This document shows positions 1 to 6,152 of a stretch of DNA of 6,152 nucleotides, piece after piece. Made by a program: the position numbers and the translations under genes. Origin of the DNA: CAZDHT01 sp964505325 (GTDB lineage: Bacteria; Planctomycetota; PUPC01); NCBI GenBank assembly GCA_964505325.1, contig CAZDHT010000291.1, positions 1-6,152 of the forward strand. The letters are read 5' to 3'. Every line of letters begins with the position of its first letter. Positions within the stretch are counted from its first letter, which is position 1. Under the pieces are notes generated by a model. That model saw only the letters and a program-made list of their open reading frames with translations. It made no database searches and was not told where the DNA came from.

Positions 1-3000
1 CTTCAGCAGCTTGAGCTGCGCCGCGGGCGGCACGAGCATCGGCTTGCCGCCGCCACCGCCGCCACCGCCACCTCCGCCTTGTTGGGTGCGCCGCTGCTCG
101 CGCTTCAGGGCGTCGATCAGCATGGCCAGCGTGTCGGCGATGTCCTTCTGGACGTCCTGCGTGTAGGAATCGGTCTTGAGGGCGACCAGCCGGTCCTTGA
201 CCTCGTTCATATCCCTGATGATCTTGCGGAATCCCCAGACGAAGACGGGAGCATCCTCGCCTTCCACCTTCCTGAGCAGTTCCGCGGCCTTGTTGGCGAG
301 GGAGCTTTCGTCGCCCGCAAGCTGCCCCAGCCGCACCTTGTGCGGCCGCGACGGCTCGTCCAGCTTCTTCTCCGCCGTGGCGGAATCGATGCGCCGCGTC
401 TCGTCGTTGATTGCGATCTGCTTGTCCAGCATCGGCTGGAGCTCCACGATCAGGTCCAGCAGCTTCTGCTCCTTCTGCTTTCTCTCAAGGTCATCGCGGA
501 GCTTCTCGAGCATCCGCTGCGCCTCGGCCAGCTTGTCCAGGGCCTCCTTGGCGTCTTGCTCACCTTGGATCGTATCATTACGGTCCAGGCTGGAGTGGGC
601 CTTGCTCATGGACTGACCCGCCTGGCCGACCTTGCCGCCGGCCTTGTCGAGGCCGTTCGACGCCTCCTTCGACGTGTTCTCGTTCTCCTTGGAAAGCTGT
701 TTGAGCTGCCGGGAGACCTTCTCGGCCTGCTTCTCGGTCTCGCCTTGCTTGAGGGCCGTCTCCTTGGTGTCGGCCAGCCGCTTCTTCTCGATGGCCTCCA
801 GCGCCTTGGCGATGTGCTTGTCGGCCTCGCCAAGCTTGTCGCTGGCCTGCTTGCCGGACTGACCCGCCTTGGCGGCATCGCCCTTCTGCATGCTGCCCTT
901 GGCGGAGTCCATCTTCGACTTGGCATCGCCGACGGCGCCCGACGCCTTGCCGATGTCGCCGGCCTGCGGGGCGCGTCGTCCGGCGGCGTCCTTCGCCTCC
1001 TTGCCCAGCTCCTTCTTGACGTTGGCGGCTTCGCCGGCAAGCTTGTCCTCCTGCTCGGCCAAGTTCTTGAGCCGGGACTTGTCTTTTGCCTCCGCGTTCG
1101 CTTTGTCCTGCTCCTTGCGCAGCTGGTCGAGCTTTCGCCTGAGCTGCTTGAGCCGTCTTGCCTGGGCGGCGTTCTTGTTGATCTCGTGGGCGTCGCCGGC
1201 GTGCCCTTCCTGCTGCTTTCGAAGCCGCTGGACGGCTTCCAACGCGTTCTTCACGTCGCTGATCACCTGGGCGAGGACCTGGTCGCTGCCGGACTCCTCG
1301 CGCGCGTTCTCGAGCATCTCCAGCAGGCGTTCGAGCCCCTGGATCGCCGTTTGCTGATGGGTCGCGGCAAGACCGAGCCGGTTGCCCTCGAGCTTGGCGG
1401 CGGCCTCCTCCATCATCGGGCGGATCTGGTCGCGGCTGGCCTGGACCTGCGCCTGCCGGACGAGCTCCGCGCGCTTCGGGTCGCTCTCTTTGAGCCGCTC
1501 GAACACGTTCAGCATGTCCTGCTCGAGGTTCCGCATGTCGTCTCGTGCGCCCCTCTGGCGGCGGACGAGGAGGTTCAGCGCGGCCCGGTCGGTCGGTTTC
1601 AGCTCCTTGAGCGGCGCGTACAGCACGTCGGGCCGCTTGGCGAACTCACCGGTGTCTTTCTTGATGGTCCGCTGCTTCCGGAGAAGCTCCCGCGCCGCAC
1701 GCACCAGGTTGTCGATGTCCTCGTTGTGGCTCATGCTGGCGAGCACCTTGTCCATCTTCTTGATGACATCGGACTGAATGGTGGACGCGGAGGCCAGGTT
1801 GTCCCGGCCGTCTTTGCTGGCCAGGCTCTTTCGTGCATCCTTGATGAATCCCGCGGCGCGGGGCATGTCTGCCCCGGCGATCTCTTCCAGCGTCTTTTTC
1901 GTGTCGTCCAGCCGGCGCCGGTCCGCAAAGCTCCCGATGCGGTTGTTCTGCATCCGGTCGCGCACGTCTCCGATTTCTTTTGCGATGCGCTGGACCGAGC
2001 GGGCGAGTTCGCGCTGGACGTTCTCGGTGTCGGCGGCCATGCTGCGGTCGTCGTTGCTCATCGGCTGGCCTTCGGCGATCTTCCGGAGGAGTTCGGTGAT
2101 CTTGCGGCGGTCATCTTCCTGACGCAGCTTGGCCTTTTTCAGGCGGCCTCTCAGGGCGAAGAGCTGACGGTCCAGCTCGCTCGCGAGGTCCGCCGCGGAG
2201 ACGATTTTGATGTAGAACTCTTCGGACCTGCCGATCTGGCGGGTCTGGGTGGAGCCGCGCGGGAAGACGTCGCGGAAGTCATCCGCCTCGGCGCGATATG
2301 AGATAGTCTGGCCGGCCTTCACGCCGAGCTCGGAGATATCCCACCGCAGTTCCTTCGTGACCTCCTTGGCCCGGTCCGTCTCGAGCTTGAACGGCTTCAG
2401 GCTTGGCTTTTCCTTCGGCCCCAGCGCGTAGCGCAGCCACGCACTGCGAATGGCGAGGTCGTCCCTGAATCTGATCTGAAGCGGGACCACGGCGTGCTTC
2501 GTGCACCGGGTGTGGCCGCCGGGCTTGAGGATCTTCACGTTCGGAGCTTTGTCTTCGACCGCCTGCAACTGGAAGGTCCGGGGGTTCCTGTTCTTGAGGC
2601 CGGCGACGTCGACCAGCTCGATGCGGAACCATTTCATCTTCTGGTTCAGGACGAACTCGCCCTCGTGTATGGAAGCGCTCGTGCCGCCGCCGTCCTTCCG
2701 GCGCATCGCGACGTACCCGGTCGGGTCGATTCGGATGTTCGCGCCGTCGGCCCTTAGCTCCTTGTTCGCCCGGATCTCGACCTCGACCTTGGTCCCGGCG
2801 ATTGCCCTGATCTCCGCGAGGGCGTCCTTGGGCTTGTCCGGCCGGAGACCGGTGTACTTGGGATACTCAAACGACAGCCGCAGGTCTTGCACGGCGGGCA
2901 GTTCAACCACGTCGATGCGCACCTTGGCCGTCCTCACGTCACCGGAGCAGGCGCTCACGACCACGTTCTCGGCCACGCGGTTGAAGTAGGCCTGGTACAC

Positions 3001-3804
3001 GGCGCCTTTGATTCGGCGCATGTGGATGGAGTCTCTGTCACCGGACTCGTACTCGTAGTCGAGCCGGACGGTTCGCGGCGCCTTCCACATCGGCGAGCCG
3101 CGCGCGTTCCGCGCGGTAACCTTCACCTCCACCTGCTCGCCTTTCGGCACGGACACCCGGGCCGCGTTCGAGCCGGCCACTTCGATGGCCAGCTCGGTGT
3201 GGCGCGGCCACTGGTGCGAGGGGTCGAAGGGCTGAAGGAAGCGCAGGGCGAATATCCCCGCCGAATCGGGTGCAGCGATGCAGAACACGATGGCGGCGAC
3301 CAGCGCCGCCGCTGCCGCCAGCGCCAGCCGCTTAAGCTTCTTCAGCCGGGGCACCTGCTTCGGCTCGATGTGCTCGGAAGCAGATTCGGCGTCCCTCACG
3401 ACGGCCTCTATCATGTCCGCCGAGGCCAGGTTCTCGCCTGCGGAAAGCTGGACGGCGCTGACCAGGACGTCTGACAGCTCGGGGAAGCGGCGCTCGAACA
3501 GGAGCGCGAGTTGGTCGTCGGGCATGGGGACCAGCGTCGGCCTGATCAGGAACCAGTAGATGGCGATGACGATCCCGGCCACTGAGCCGAGGGACATGGC
3601 CAGGCGCCAGCCGGGGGCCAGGTGGAAGGCCCAGTCCGTCAGCAGGCAGAGGGCCGCCAGTCCCACCGCGATCAGGATGACGCGCGAAGACCCTGCCACC
3701 AGGATGAACCGCCGCAGCAGGCTCCGAAGCGAACTGATCTTGCCCTTGATGCGATGGGGGATCATCCTTTGCAGCACCTCACGCGCGATATACCGGCCCT
3801 TCAT
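1..3804 (-). CDS. Giant membrane-anchored coiled-coil protein, DUF4175-like (partial, C-terminus off left edge)
   Basis: The frame is open for 1268 codons from ATG 3804 to base 1 without a stop, so the C-terminus is missing. Hydrophobic segments lie at about residues 41-58, 68-87 and 159-177. Between the second and third is a motif of the type LLFERRFPELSDVLVSAVQL (101-120), typical of this family. A beta-rich, Ig-like extracytoplasmic region follows (about 180-530), containing FEYPKYTGL at 312-320. Residues about 533-1240 are a Lys/Glu/Ala/Gln/Asp-rich coiled coil, then eleven glycines (1243-1253) and a tail starting KPMLVPPAAQLKLLK. The architecture matches large DUF4175-like proteins of Planctomycetota; the family name is recalled, not searched, and the molecular function is unknown. 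An in-frame TAA at 3810-3808 sets the upstream limit. ATG 3804 has no clear Shine-Dalgarno sequence, whereas Met14 (3765) follows GAGGTG by 9 nt, so the true start may be 3765. It lies 73 bp downstream of the co-directional alpha-toroid gene, probably in the same operon. I see no frameshift. Confidence 0.87.
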   Translation of the reverse strand, partial: MKGRYIAREVLQRMIPHRIKGKISSLRSLLRRFILVAGSSRVILIAVGLAALCLLTDWAFHLAPGWRLAMSLGSVAGIVIAIYWFLIRPTLVPMPDDQLALLFERRFPELSDVLVSAVQLSAGENLASADMIEAVVRDAESASEHIEPKQVPRLKKLKRLALAAAAALVAAIVFCIAAPDSAGIFALRFLQPFDPSHQWPRHTELAIEVAGSNAARVSVPKGEQVEVKVTARNARGSPMWKAPRTVRLDYEYESGDRDSIHMRRIKGAVYQAYFNRVAENVVVSACSGDVRTAKVRIDVVELPAVQDLRLSFEYPKYTGLRPDKPKDALAEIRAIAGTKVEVEIRANKELRADGANIRIDPTGYVAMRRKDGGGTSASIHEGEFVLNQKMKWFRIELVDVAGLKNRNPRTFQLQAVEDKAPNVKILKPGGHTRCTKHAVVPLQIRFRDDLAIRSAWLRYALGPKEKPSLKPFKLETDRAKEVTKELRWDISELGVKAGQTISYRAEADDFRDVFPRGSTQTRQIGRSEEFYIKIVSAADLASELDRQLFALRGRLKKAKLRQEDDRRKITELLRKIAEGQPMSNDDRSMAADTENVQRELARSVQRIAKEIGDVRDRMQNNRIGSFADRRRLDDTKKTLEEIAGADMPRAAGFIKDARKSLASKDGRDNLASASTIQSDVIKKMDKVLASMSHNEDIDNLVRAARELLRKQRTIKKDTGEFAKRPDVLYAPLKELKPTDRAALNLLVRRQRGARDDMRNLEQDMLNVFERLKESDPKRAELVRQAQVQASRDQIRPMMEEAAAKLEGNRLGLAATHQQTAIQGLERLLEMLENAREESGSDQVLAQVISDVKNALEAVQRLRKQQEGHAGDAHEINKNAAQARRLKQLRRKLDQLRKEQDKANAEAKDKSRLKNLAEQEDKLAGEAANVKKELGKEAKDAAGRRAPQAGDIGKASGAVGDAKSKMDSAKGSMQKGDAAKAGQSGKQASDKLGEADKHIAKALEAIEKKRLADTKETALKQGETEKQAEKVSRQLKQLSKENENTSKEASNGLDKAGGKVGQAGQSMSKAHSSLDRNDTIQGEQDAKEALDKLAEAQRMLEKLRDDLERKQKEQKLLDLIVELQPMLDKQIAINDETRRIDSATAEKKLDEPSRPHKVRLGQLAGDESSLANKAAELLRKVEGEDAPVFVWGFRKIIRDMNEVKDRLVALKTDSYTQDVQKDIADTLAMLIDALKREQRRTQQGGGGGGGGGGGKPMLVPPAAQLKLLK
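46..78 (-). repeat. Run of eleven glycine codons in the coiled-coil gene
   Basis: Eleven consecutive Gly codons (GGC, GGT and one GGA) encode residues 1243-1253, between the end of the coiled coil (QQ) and the tail KPMLVPPAAQLKLLK. It probably works as a flexible linker. The mixed codons argue against a very recent slippage expansion. Confidence 0.9.
499..933 (-). repeat. Duplicated 44-residue block within the coiled coil
   Basis: Residues 958-1001 (bases 802-933) and 1059-1102 (bases 499-630) align without gaps at 16 of 44 identities. The shared pattern is VG-A---M--A--S----D-----Q--K-A-DKL-EA-----K. The blocks start 101 residues apart. Both carry the Met/Ala spacing followed by a DKLxEA helix, suggesting a repeated helical hairpin rather than featureless coiled coil. 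Low-complexity composition inflates identity, so common descent is likely but not proven. Confidence 0.55.
3775..3780 (-). promoter_or_regulatory. Possible Shine-Dalgarno site for an internal start (Met14) of the coiled-coil gene
   Basis: The minus strand reads GAGGTG here, the same hexamer used by the upstream gene, 9 nt before the in-frame ATG at 3765. The outermost ATG at 3804 is preceded by TAAAGC with no purine-rich SD. The start at 3765 would remove 13 residues and keep all three membrane segments. Which start is used is undecided. Confidence 0.4.
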
Positions 3805-3877
3805 GCTTTAGACGCATGTCACGGGTCTCATGTTGCAGACAATCCGCTCTGGTTCAGTTGCCGCCGCTCGTCCCGAG

Positions 3878-4948
3878 TTACCTCTGGAAAATGGGAAGAT
3901 AGTTGAACGGCACCTGAAGAACGAGCGCGCCCATCGCGGCGCCGTACACGTTGCCCACCTGCGACGGCCAACTGCCGTTGCCGAGCTGCGCCCTCAACAG
4001 ATCATCGCGTACCCGCGGGTACCAGAACGCCCAGTACTTCCCGCCGGCCTGGTACATCGCCTGGGCGGCGTAGTAGTGGCCGTAGAAGTAATGCGAGTAC
4101 CGGCCCTGCCCGCGATGGGTCGCCAGGTACTTCTTGAGGTACTCGAGCCCCTTCTTGGCCTCCTTGCAGTCGTACTCACCCGCGCCGTACAGCGTGGTCA
4201 CCCCCGCGCCCGTCAGAGCGAAGGATGACCCGCCGGAATAGAGCATGTACCGGAATCCGCCGTCGGCGTTGGAGCTTTGCTTGGTGTATTTGATCGCGCG
4301 GGCGATGGTCTTCTTGCCGACTTTGATTCCGGCGTTGTTGGCCGCACGCAGCGCCATCATCTGGCAGATGGTCAGCGAGAGGTCGGAGGCGCCATACGGG
4401 CTGGGATCGTAGCGCCACCCGCCGTCGGGCTTCTGGCTTCGGATGATGCAGCGGATCGCCAGCCGGAGCTTCTCCCGGAGCTGACTGCTCGGCGTTATGC
4501 CGTACGCTTCCGCCAGGCAGAGCGTGGCGAAACCGTGACCGTACATCTGGCCATGGCCGCCTCCGCCGATGTAGCCCGTCTTGGGGTCGACCTGCTTCAT
4601 CAGGAACTTGATTCCACGCTCGACGTTCTTGCCGTACTTGCCGCGTCCGGGCAGGTTGCCCTGCGCCATCATCGCCATCGTCGCCAGCGCGGTGATCGCA
4701 GGGTGCCGGCCATAGGACGAGGATCCCCAGGATCCGCCGGGGTTCTGCGTGCGCTTGAGGTAGCTAAGTGCTTTGCGGACGGCCTCTTGCACCTTCGGCG
4801 TGACGAAGTTCATCTCGTCGGGCGCTATTGCCGGCGCGGCGCCGGCTGCCGCCGTGGCGCCGGCTGCCGCCGTGGCGCAGGCCGCCGTCGCGGCGCAAGC
4901 TGCCGCGGCGGAAATGATGACGACGATTTTTCCCAACGCTCTTCGCAT
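3878..4948 (-). CDS. Secreted prenyltransferase/squalene-oxidase-repeat (alpha-toroid) protein
   Basis: This is a complete 356-residue protein. The N-terminus is a signal-like segment: basic MRRALGK, then a hydrophobic stretch from residue 8 that becomes an Ala-rich hexapeptide repeat up to about residue 42. Mature-chain repeats each end in a Gly-aromatic turn followed by a helix: QNPGGSW (68-74), DPKTGYIGGG (121-130), QKPDGGWRYD (172-181), NADGGFRY (227-234), GQGRYSHYFYGHYYAAQAM (280-298) and LGNGSWPSQVGNVYGAAM (322-339). These are the QW-like turns of the alpha/alpha toroid fold seen in squalene-hopene cyclases and prenyltransferase beta subunits. The chain is about half the length of a true cyclase and has no DxDD, so catalysis of that kind is unlikely; a binding or scaffolding role in the envelope is an inference. 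The C-terminal VPFNYLPIFQR resembles endings I recall from planctomycete homologues. The start ATG has GAGGTG 5 nt upstream. Cys18 and Cys24 sit in poor lipobox contexts, so a lipoprotein is possible but not favoured. It is probably the first gene of an operon with the coiled-coil gene. Confidence 0.9.
   Translation of the reverse strand: MRRALGKIVVIISAAAACAATAACATAAAGATAAAGAAPAIAPDEMNFVTPKVQEAVRKALSYLKRTQNPGGSWGSSSYGRHPAITALATMAMMAQGNLPGRGKYGKNVERGIKFLMKQVDPKTGYIGGGGHGQMYGHGFATLCLAEAYGITPSSQLREKLRLAIRCIIRSQKPDGGWRYDPSPYGASDLSLTICQMMALRAANNAGIKVGKKTIARAIKYTKQSSNADGGFRYMLYSGGSSFALTGAGVTTLYGAGEYDCKEAKKGLEYLKKYLATHRGQGRYSHYFYGHYYAAQAMYQAGGKYWAFWYPRVRDDLLRAQLGNGSWPSQVGNVYGAAMGALVLQVPFNYLPIFQR
4838..4878 (-). 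repeat. 18-bp tandem repeat encoding Ala-rich hexapeptides in the signal region
   Basis: An 18-bp unit is repeated perfectly over 41 bp (about 2.3 copies). In the alpha-toroid protein it encodes tandem ATAAAG hexapeptides at residues 25-36, preceded by a degenerate copy AATAAC (19-24). The repeat lengthens the hydrophobic/linker portion of the signal segment. Such in-frame repeats can vary in copy number by slippage without disrupting the gene. Confidence 0.85.
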
Positions 4949-4953
4949 TCGCG

Positions 4954-4959
4954 CACCTC
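4954..4959 (-). promoter_or_regulatory. Shine-Dalgarno site of the alpha-toroid gene
   Basis: On the minus strand the sequence is GAGGTG, 5 nt before ATG 4948. It supports that start, and the basic-hydrophobic signal peptide begins directly after it. Confidence 0.7.
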
Positions 4960-4960
4960 A

Positions 4961-4983
4961 ACCTTATAACCCTATTGTAAGGT
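4961..4983. other. Imperfect palindrome overlapping the candidate -10 (possible operator)
   Basis: ACCTTATAA (4961-4969) and TTGTAAGGT (4975-4983) are inverted repeats matching at 8 of 9 positions, separated by five bases. The right arm covers the TACAAT -10 of the minus-strand promoter, and the whole repeat lies between that promoter and the ribosome binding site. A repressor site or a short 5' leader hairpin are both possible. No regulator gene is in the window. Confidence 0.35.
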
Positions 4984-5001
4984 TTTTCCTGCACCATGCA
5001 A
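4974..5001 (-). promoter_or_regulatory. Candidate sigma70-type promoter for the alpha-toroid/coiled-coil operon
   Basis: On the minus strand TACAAT (4979-4974) is a 5/6 match to the -10 consensus. It lies 16 nt downstream of TTGCAT (5001-4996), a weak 3/6 -35. The predicted 5' leader would be short, about 20 nt. The -10 falls in a small AT-rich patch within GC-rich DNA. This is consensus matching only. Confidence 0.4.
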
Positions 5002-5013
5002 TCCCTGGAGCGT

Positions 5014-5110
5014 GGAAACCGGGGACAGATAACTTTCTTTCGCCGGACAACGGACAAGCATTGCGCGGAGCGGCTTGGCCCGGCGAAAAAATTATCTGTC
5101 CCCGCTTTCC
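5014..5110. repeat. REP/MITE-like palindromic element with GGGGACAGATAA inverted repeats
   Basis: The left arm (5014-5046) and right arm (5080-5110) are imperfect inverted repeats. The 13-base core CGGGGACAGATAA (5020-5032) is matched exactly by TTATCTGTCCCCG (5092-5104). Outside it GGAAA pairs with TTTCC, and inside it TCGCCGG (5040-5046) pairs with CCGGCGA (5080-5086), with a 2-nt length difference in the T-rich link. The roughly 33-nt centre has a further short pair, CAAGC (5055-5059) with GCTTG (5073-5077), so the whole could fold into one long hairpin. No coding frame in it looks real. GGGGACAG-ended palindromes recur in many bacterial genomes, often with REP-associated tyrosine (IS200-like) transposases; assignment here is by resemblance. 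I see no obvious target duplication. It could also act as a bidirectional hairpin between the two divergent genes. Confidence 0.72.
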
Positions 5111-5205
5111 CGGTCGGCGGCGCTCTCGGAACGGCGTGCTCAGACCAGACTGGAAAACCTGGGTACGGGCGCTATGCTATCGTGCAAGGTCTAATGCATC
5201 CGGCC

Positions 5206-5213
5206 GGGAGGAG
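5206..5213 (+). promoter_or_regulatory. Strong Shine-Dalgarno site of the GH123-like gene
   Basis: GGGAGGAG ends 5 nt before ATG 5219 and is nearly ideal for the anti-SD of 16S rRNA. Together with the in-frame stop at 5192-5194 it fixes the start. The site is stronger than those of the two minus-strand genes. Confidence 0.85.
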
Positions 5214-5218
5214 TTCGA

Positions 5219-6152
5219 ATGAAGGCGAAGGCGTGGCTCAGCAGTTCCCTGAAGCGACAGTTTCCGCTCGGCACGCCCGGCGGGAAACGATCGCTGGTCG
5301 TTCCCGCGGCGCGGGGTGAACGGGTCTCCTTTCAAGCGTGCGTGTGGGTGACGCGCAGAGAGCCGGTCGAAGTATCCGCCACGGCAGCCGCTCCGGCGGG
5401 GCTCTCGGTCGAGGTGCGGCGGGTCGGCTGTGTGCCGATGCCTCATCACAACAGCGCCACGCCGGCCGACGAGCTGGACGGGTTCGGGCTGGTGCCCGGG
5501 TATGTGCCGGACCCGTTGTTCCCCGAGACGACGGCCCTGGTCGCGCCGGGCGAGATCACGGCGTTCTGGCTGACCGTTCGCGTTGCCCGCGACGTCAAGC
5601 CGGGGCCGAAGGTCGTGAACGTCCGGCTCGGCGCGTCGGGCGAGACGCCGGCCTCGCTCGACGCAACGATTCACGTCTCGCCCATTGTGCTCGCGGAGCG
5701 CAAAGACTTCCGAGTGACGCACTGGTTCTACGCCGACGCGTTGTGTGACTGGTACAAGGTCGAACCGTTCGAGCAGAAGTTCTGGCCGATCTGCGAGCAG
5801 TACATGCGGGACTACGCCGAGCACGGGTGCGACGTGATCTACGTCCCGATGTTCACGCCGCCGCTGGACGGCGTGAAGCGGCCGACGCAGCTCCTCCGGG
5901 TCCGGCGCTCTCCGAGCGGGACATACACGTTCGACTGGGCGCAGGTCAAGCGGTGGGTCGGTCTCGCCCGCAGATGCGGCATTCGTCGGTTCGAGTGGAC
6001 GCATCTCTTCACGCAGTGGGGGGCGAAGCACGCTATTCGCATCTACGAAAAGCGCGACGGGAAGGACTGCCTCCTCTGGCGCCCCGGCACCGGCGCTACG
6101 TCGAAGACCTATCGAGACTTCCTCGCCCAGTTCCTGCCGTCGTTCGAGCGGT
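5219..6152 (+). CDS. GH123/DUF4091-like glycoside hydrolase (partial, C-terminus off right edge)
   Basis: The frame is open for 311 codons to the window edge. An in-frame TAA at 5192-5194 with no other start codon before ATG 5219, and GGGAGGAG 5 nt upstream, make the start secure. Residues about 1-155 look like the beta-sandwich that precedes the catalytic barrel, including VAPGEITAFWLTVRVARDVKPG (108-129). The barrel begins near residue 164 with HWFYADALCDWY (168-179), DYAEHGCDVIYVPMFTPPLDG (198-218) and, further on, FDWAQVKRWVGLARRCGIRRFE, THLFTQWGAKHA and a YRDFLAQFLPSFE segment. These match the DUF4091 (GH123 catalytic) pattern. Characterised GH123 enzymes are beta-N-acetylgalactosaminidases using an Asp-Glu pair; that pair is expected beyond the window, so activity cannot be judged, and many DUF4091 members are uncharacterised. 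I see no signal peptide: the N-terminus MKAKAWLSSSLKRQ lacks a hydrophobic core. It is transcribed divergently from the alpha-toroid gene. Confidence 0.88.
   Translation, partial: MKAKAWLSSSLKRQFPLGTPGGKRSLVVPAARGERVSFQACVWVTRREPVEVSATAAAPAGLSVEVRRVGCVPMPHHNSATPADELDGFGLVPGYVPDPLFPETTALVAPGEITAFWLTVRVARDVKPGPKVVNVRLGASGETPASLDATIHVSPIVLAERKDFRVTHWFYADALCDWYKVEPFEQKFWPICEQYMRDYAEHGCDVIYVPMFTPPLDGVKRPTQLLRVRRSPSGTYTFDWAQVKRWVGLARRCGIRRFEWTHLFTQWGAKHAIRIYEKRDGKDCLLWRPGTGATSKTYRDFLAQFLPSFER

Noticed and set aside
79..2301. 740-codon open frame on the plus strand
   Set aside because: It is antisense to the coiled-coil gene. Its Leu/Val/Gly/Asp/His-rich translation is what the complement of Lys/Glu/Gln/Ala coiled-coil codons gives, and no domain is recognisable. 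The minus frame has membrane segments and family motifs.
3805..3877. Possible terminator between the two minus-strand genes
   Set aside because: Only a weak AGAC/GTCT pairing is present, with no strong GC stem or following T-run, so I treat the two genes as one transcription unit.
4891..4902. Lipobox reading of Cys18 or Cys24 in the alpha-toroid signal segment
   Set aside because: The residues before each Cys are Ala-Ala-Ala or Thr-Ala-Ala without the usual Leu, and the region is simple Ala-rich repeat, so lipidation is not supported over ordinary signal cleavage.
4277..4969. 230-codon open frame on the plus strand
   Set aside because: It is antisense to the alpha-toroid gene, whose repeats and signal peptide are clear. 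The Arg/Gly/Ala-rich product is a shadow of the Ala repeat.
5150..5178. Candidate promoter for the GH123-like gene (CTGGAA, 17 nt, TATGCT)
   Set aside because: Only 3/6 and 4/6 matches to consensus, which is close to chance. A promoter must lie in this region or further upstream but cannot be pinpointed.
4764..5222. Short open frames across the palindromic element, on both strands
   Set aside because: Their translations run through the inverted repeats and into the signal-peptide repeat region. They have no independent start signal and look like read-through of repeat DNA.
5177..6031. 284-codon open frame on the minus strand
   Set aside because: It is antisense to the GH123-like gene, with an Arg/Pro-rich translation, no recognisable motif and no good ribosome binding site.

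Overview
The window is GC-rich and densely coding. It most resembles an environmental Planctomycetota or related PVC-group bacterium, possibly a metagenome bin. This is an inference from gene content: an exported squalene-cyclase-like alpha-toroid protein next to a giant membrane-anchored coiled-coil protein of the DUF4175-like type, followed by a GH123/DUF4091-type glycoside hydrolase. No rRNA, tRNA, CRISPR array, phage gene or intact transposase is visible.

Layout. Positions 1-3804 (minus strand) hold one uninterrupted frame of 1268 codons with no stop, so the gene runs off the left edge. It encodes three N-terminal membrane segments, a beta/Ig-like extracytoplasmic region, about 700 residues of charged coiled coil and a run of eleven glycines. 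After a 73-bp gap comes 3878-4948 (minus), a complete 356-residue secreted prenyltransferase/squalene-oxidase-repeat protein that lacks the catalytic DxDD of true cyclases. The two genes are co-directional and probably one transcription unit, read from a promoter near 4974-5001. The divergent intergenic region 4949-5218 holds that candidate promoter, a palindrome over its -10, and a roughly 97-bp element with long imperfect inverted repeats starting GGGGACAGATAA. This last feature looks like a REP/MITE-type mobile palindrome. From 5219 to the right edge (plus strand) lies the N-terminal 311 codons of a GH123/DUF4091-like protein with a strong ribosome binding site.

How they may work together. 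The alpha-toroid protein and the coiled-coil protein both look like envelope proteins, and their adjacency suggests a shared extracytoplasmic structure or complex of unknown function. The hydrolase is divergently transcribed, appears to lack a signal peptide, and is probably an independent carbohydrate-processing gene. Long open frames opposite these genes, such as the 740-codon one at 79-2301 plus, are shadows of GC-rich coding sequence.
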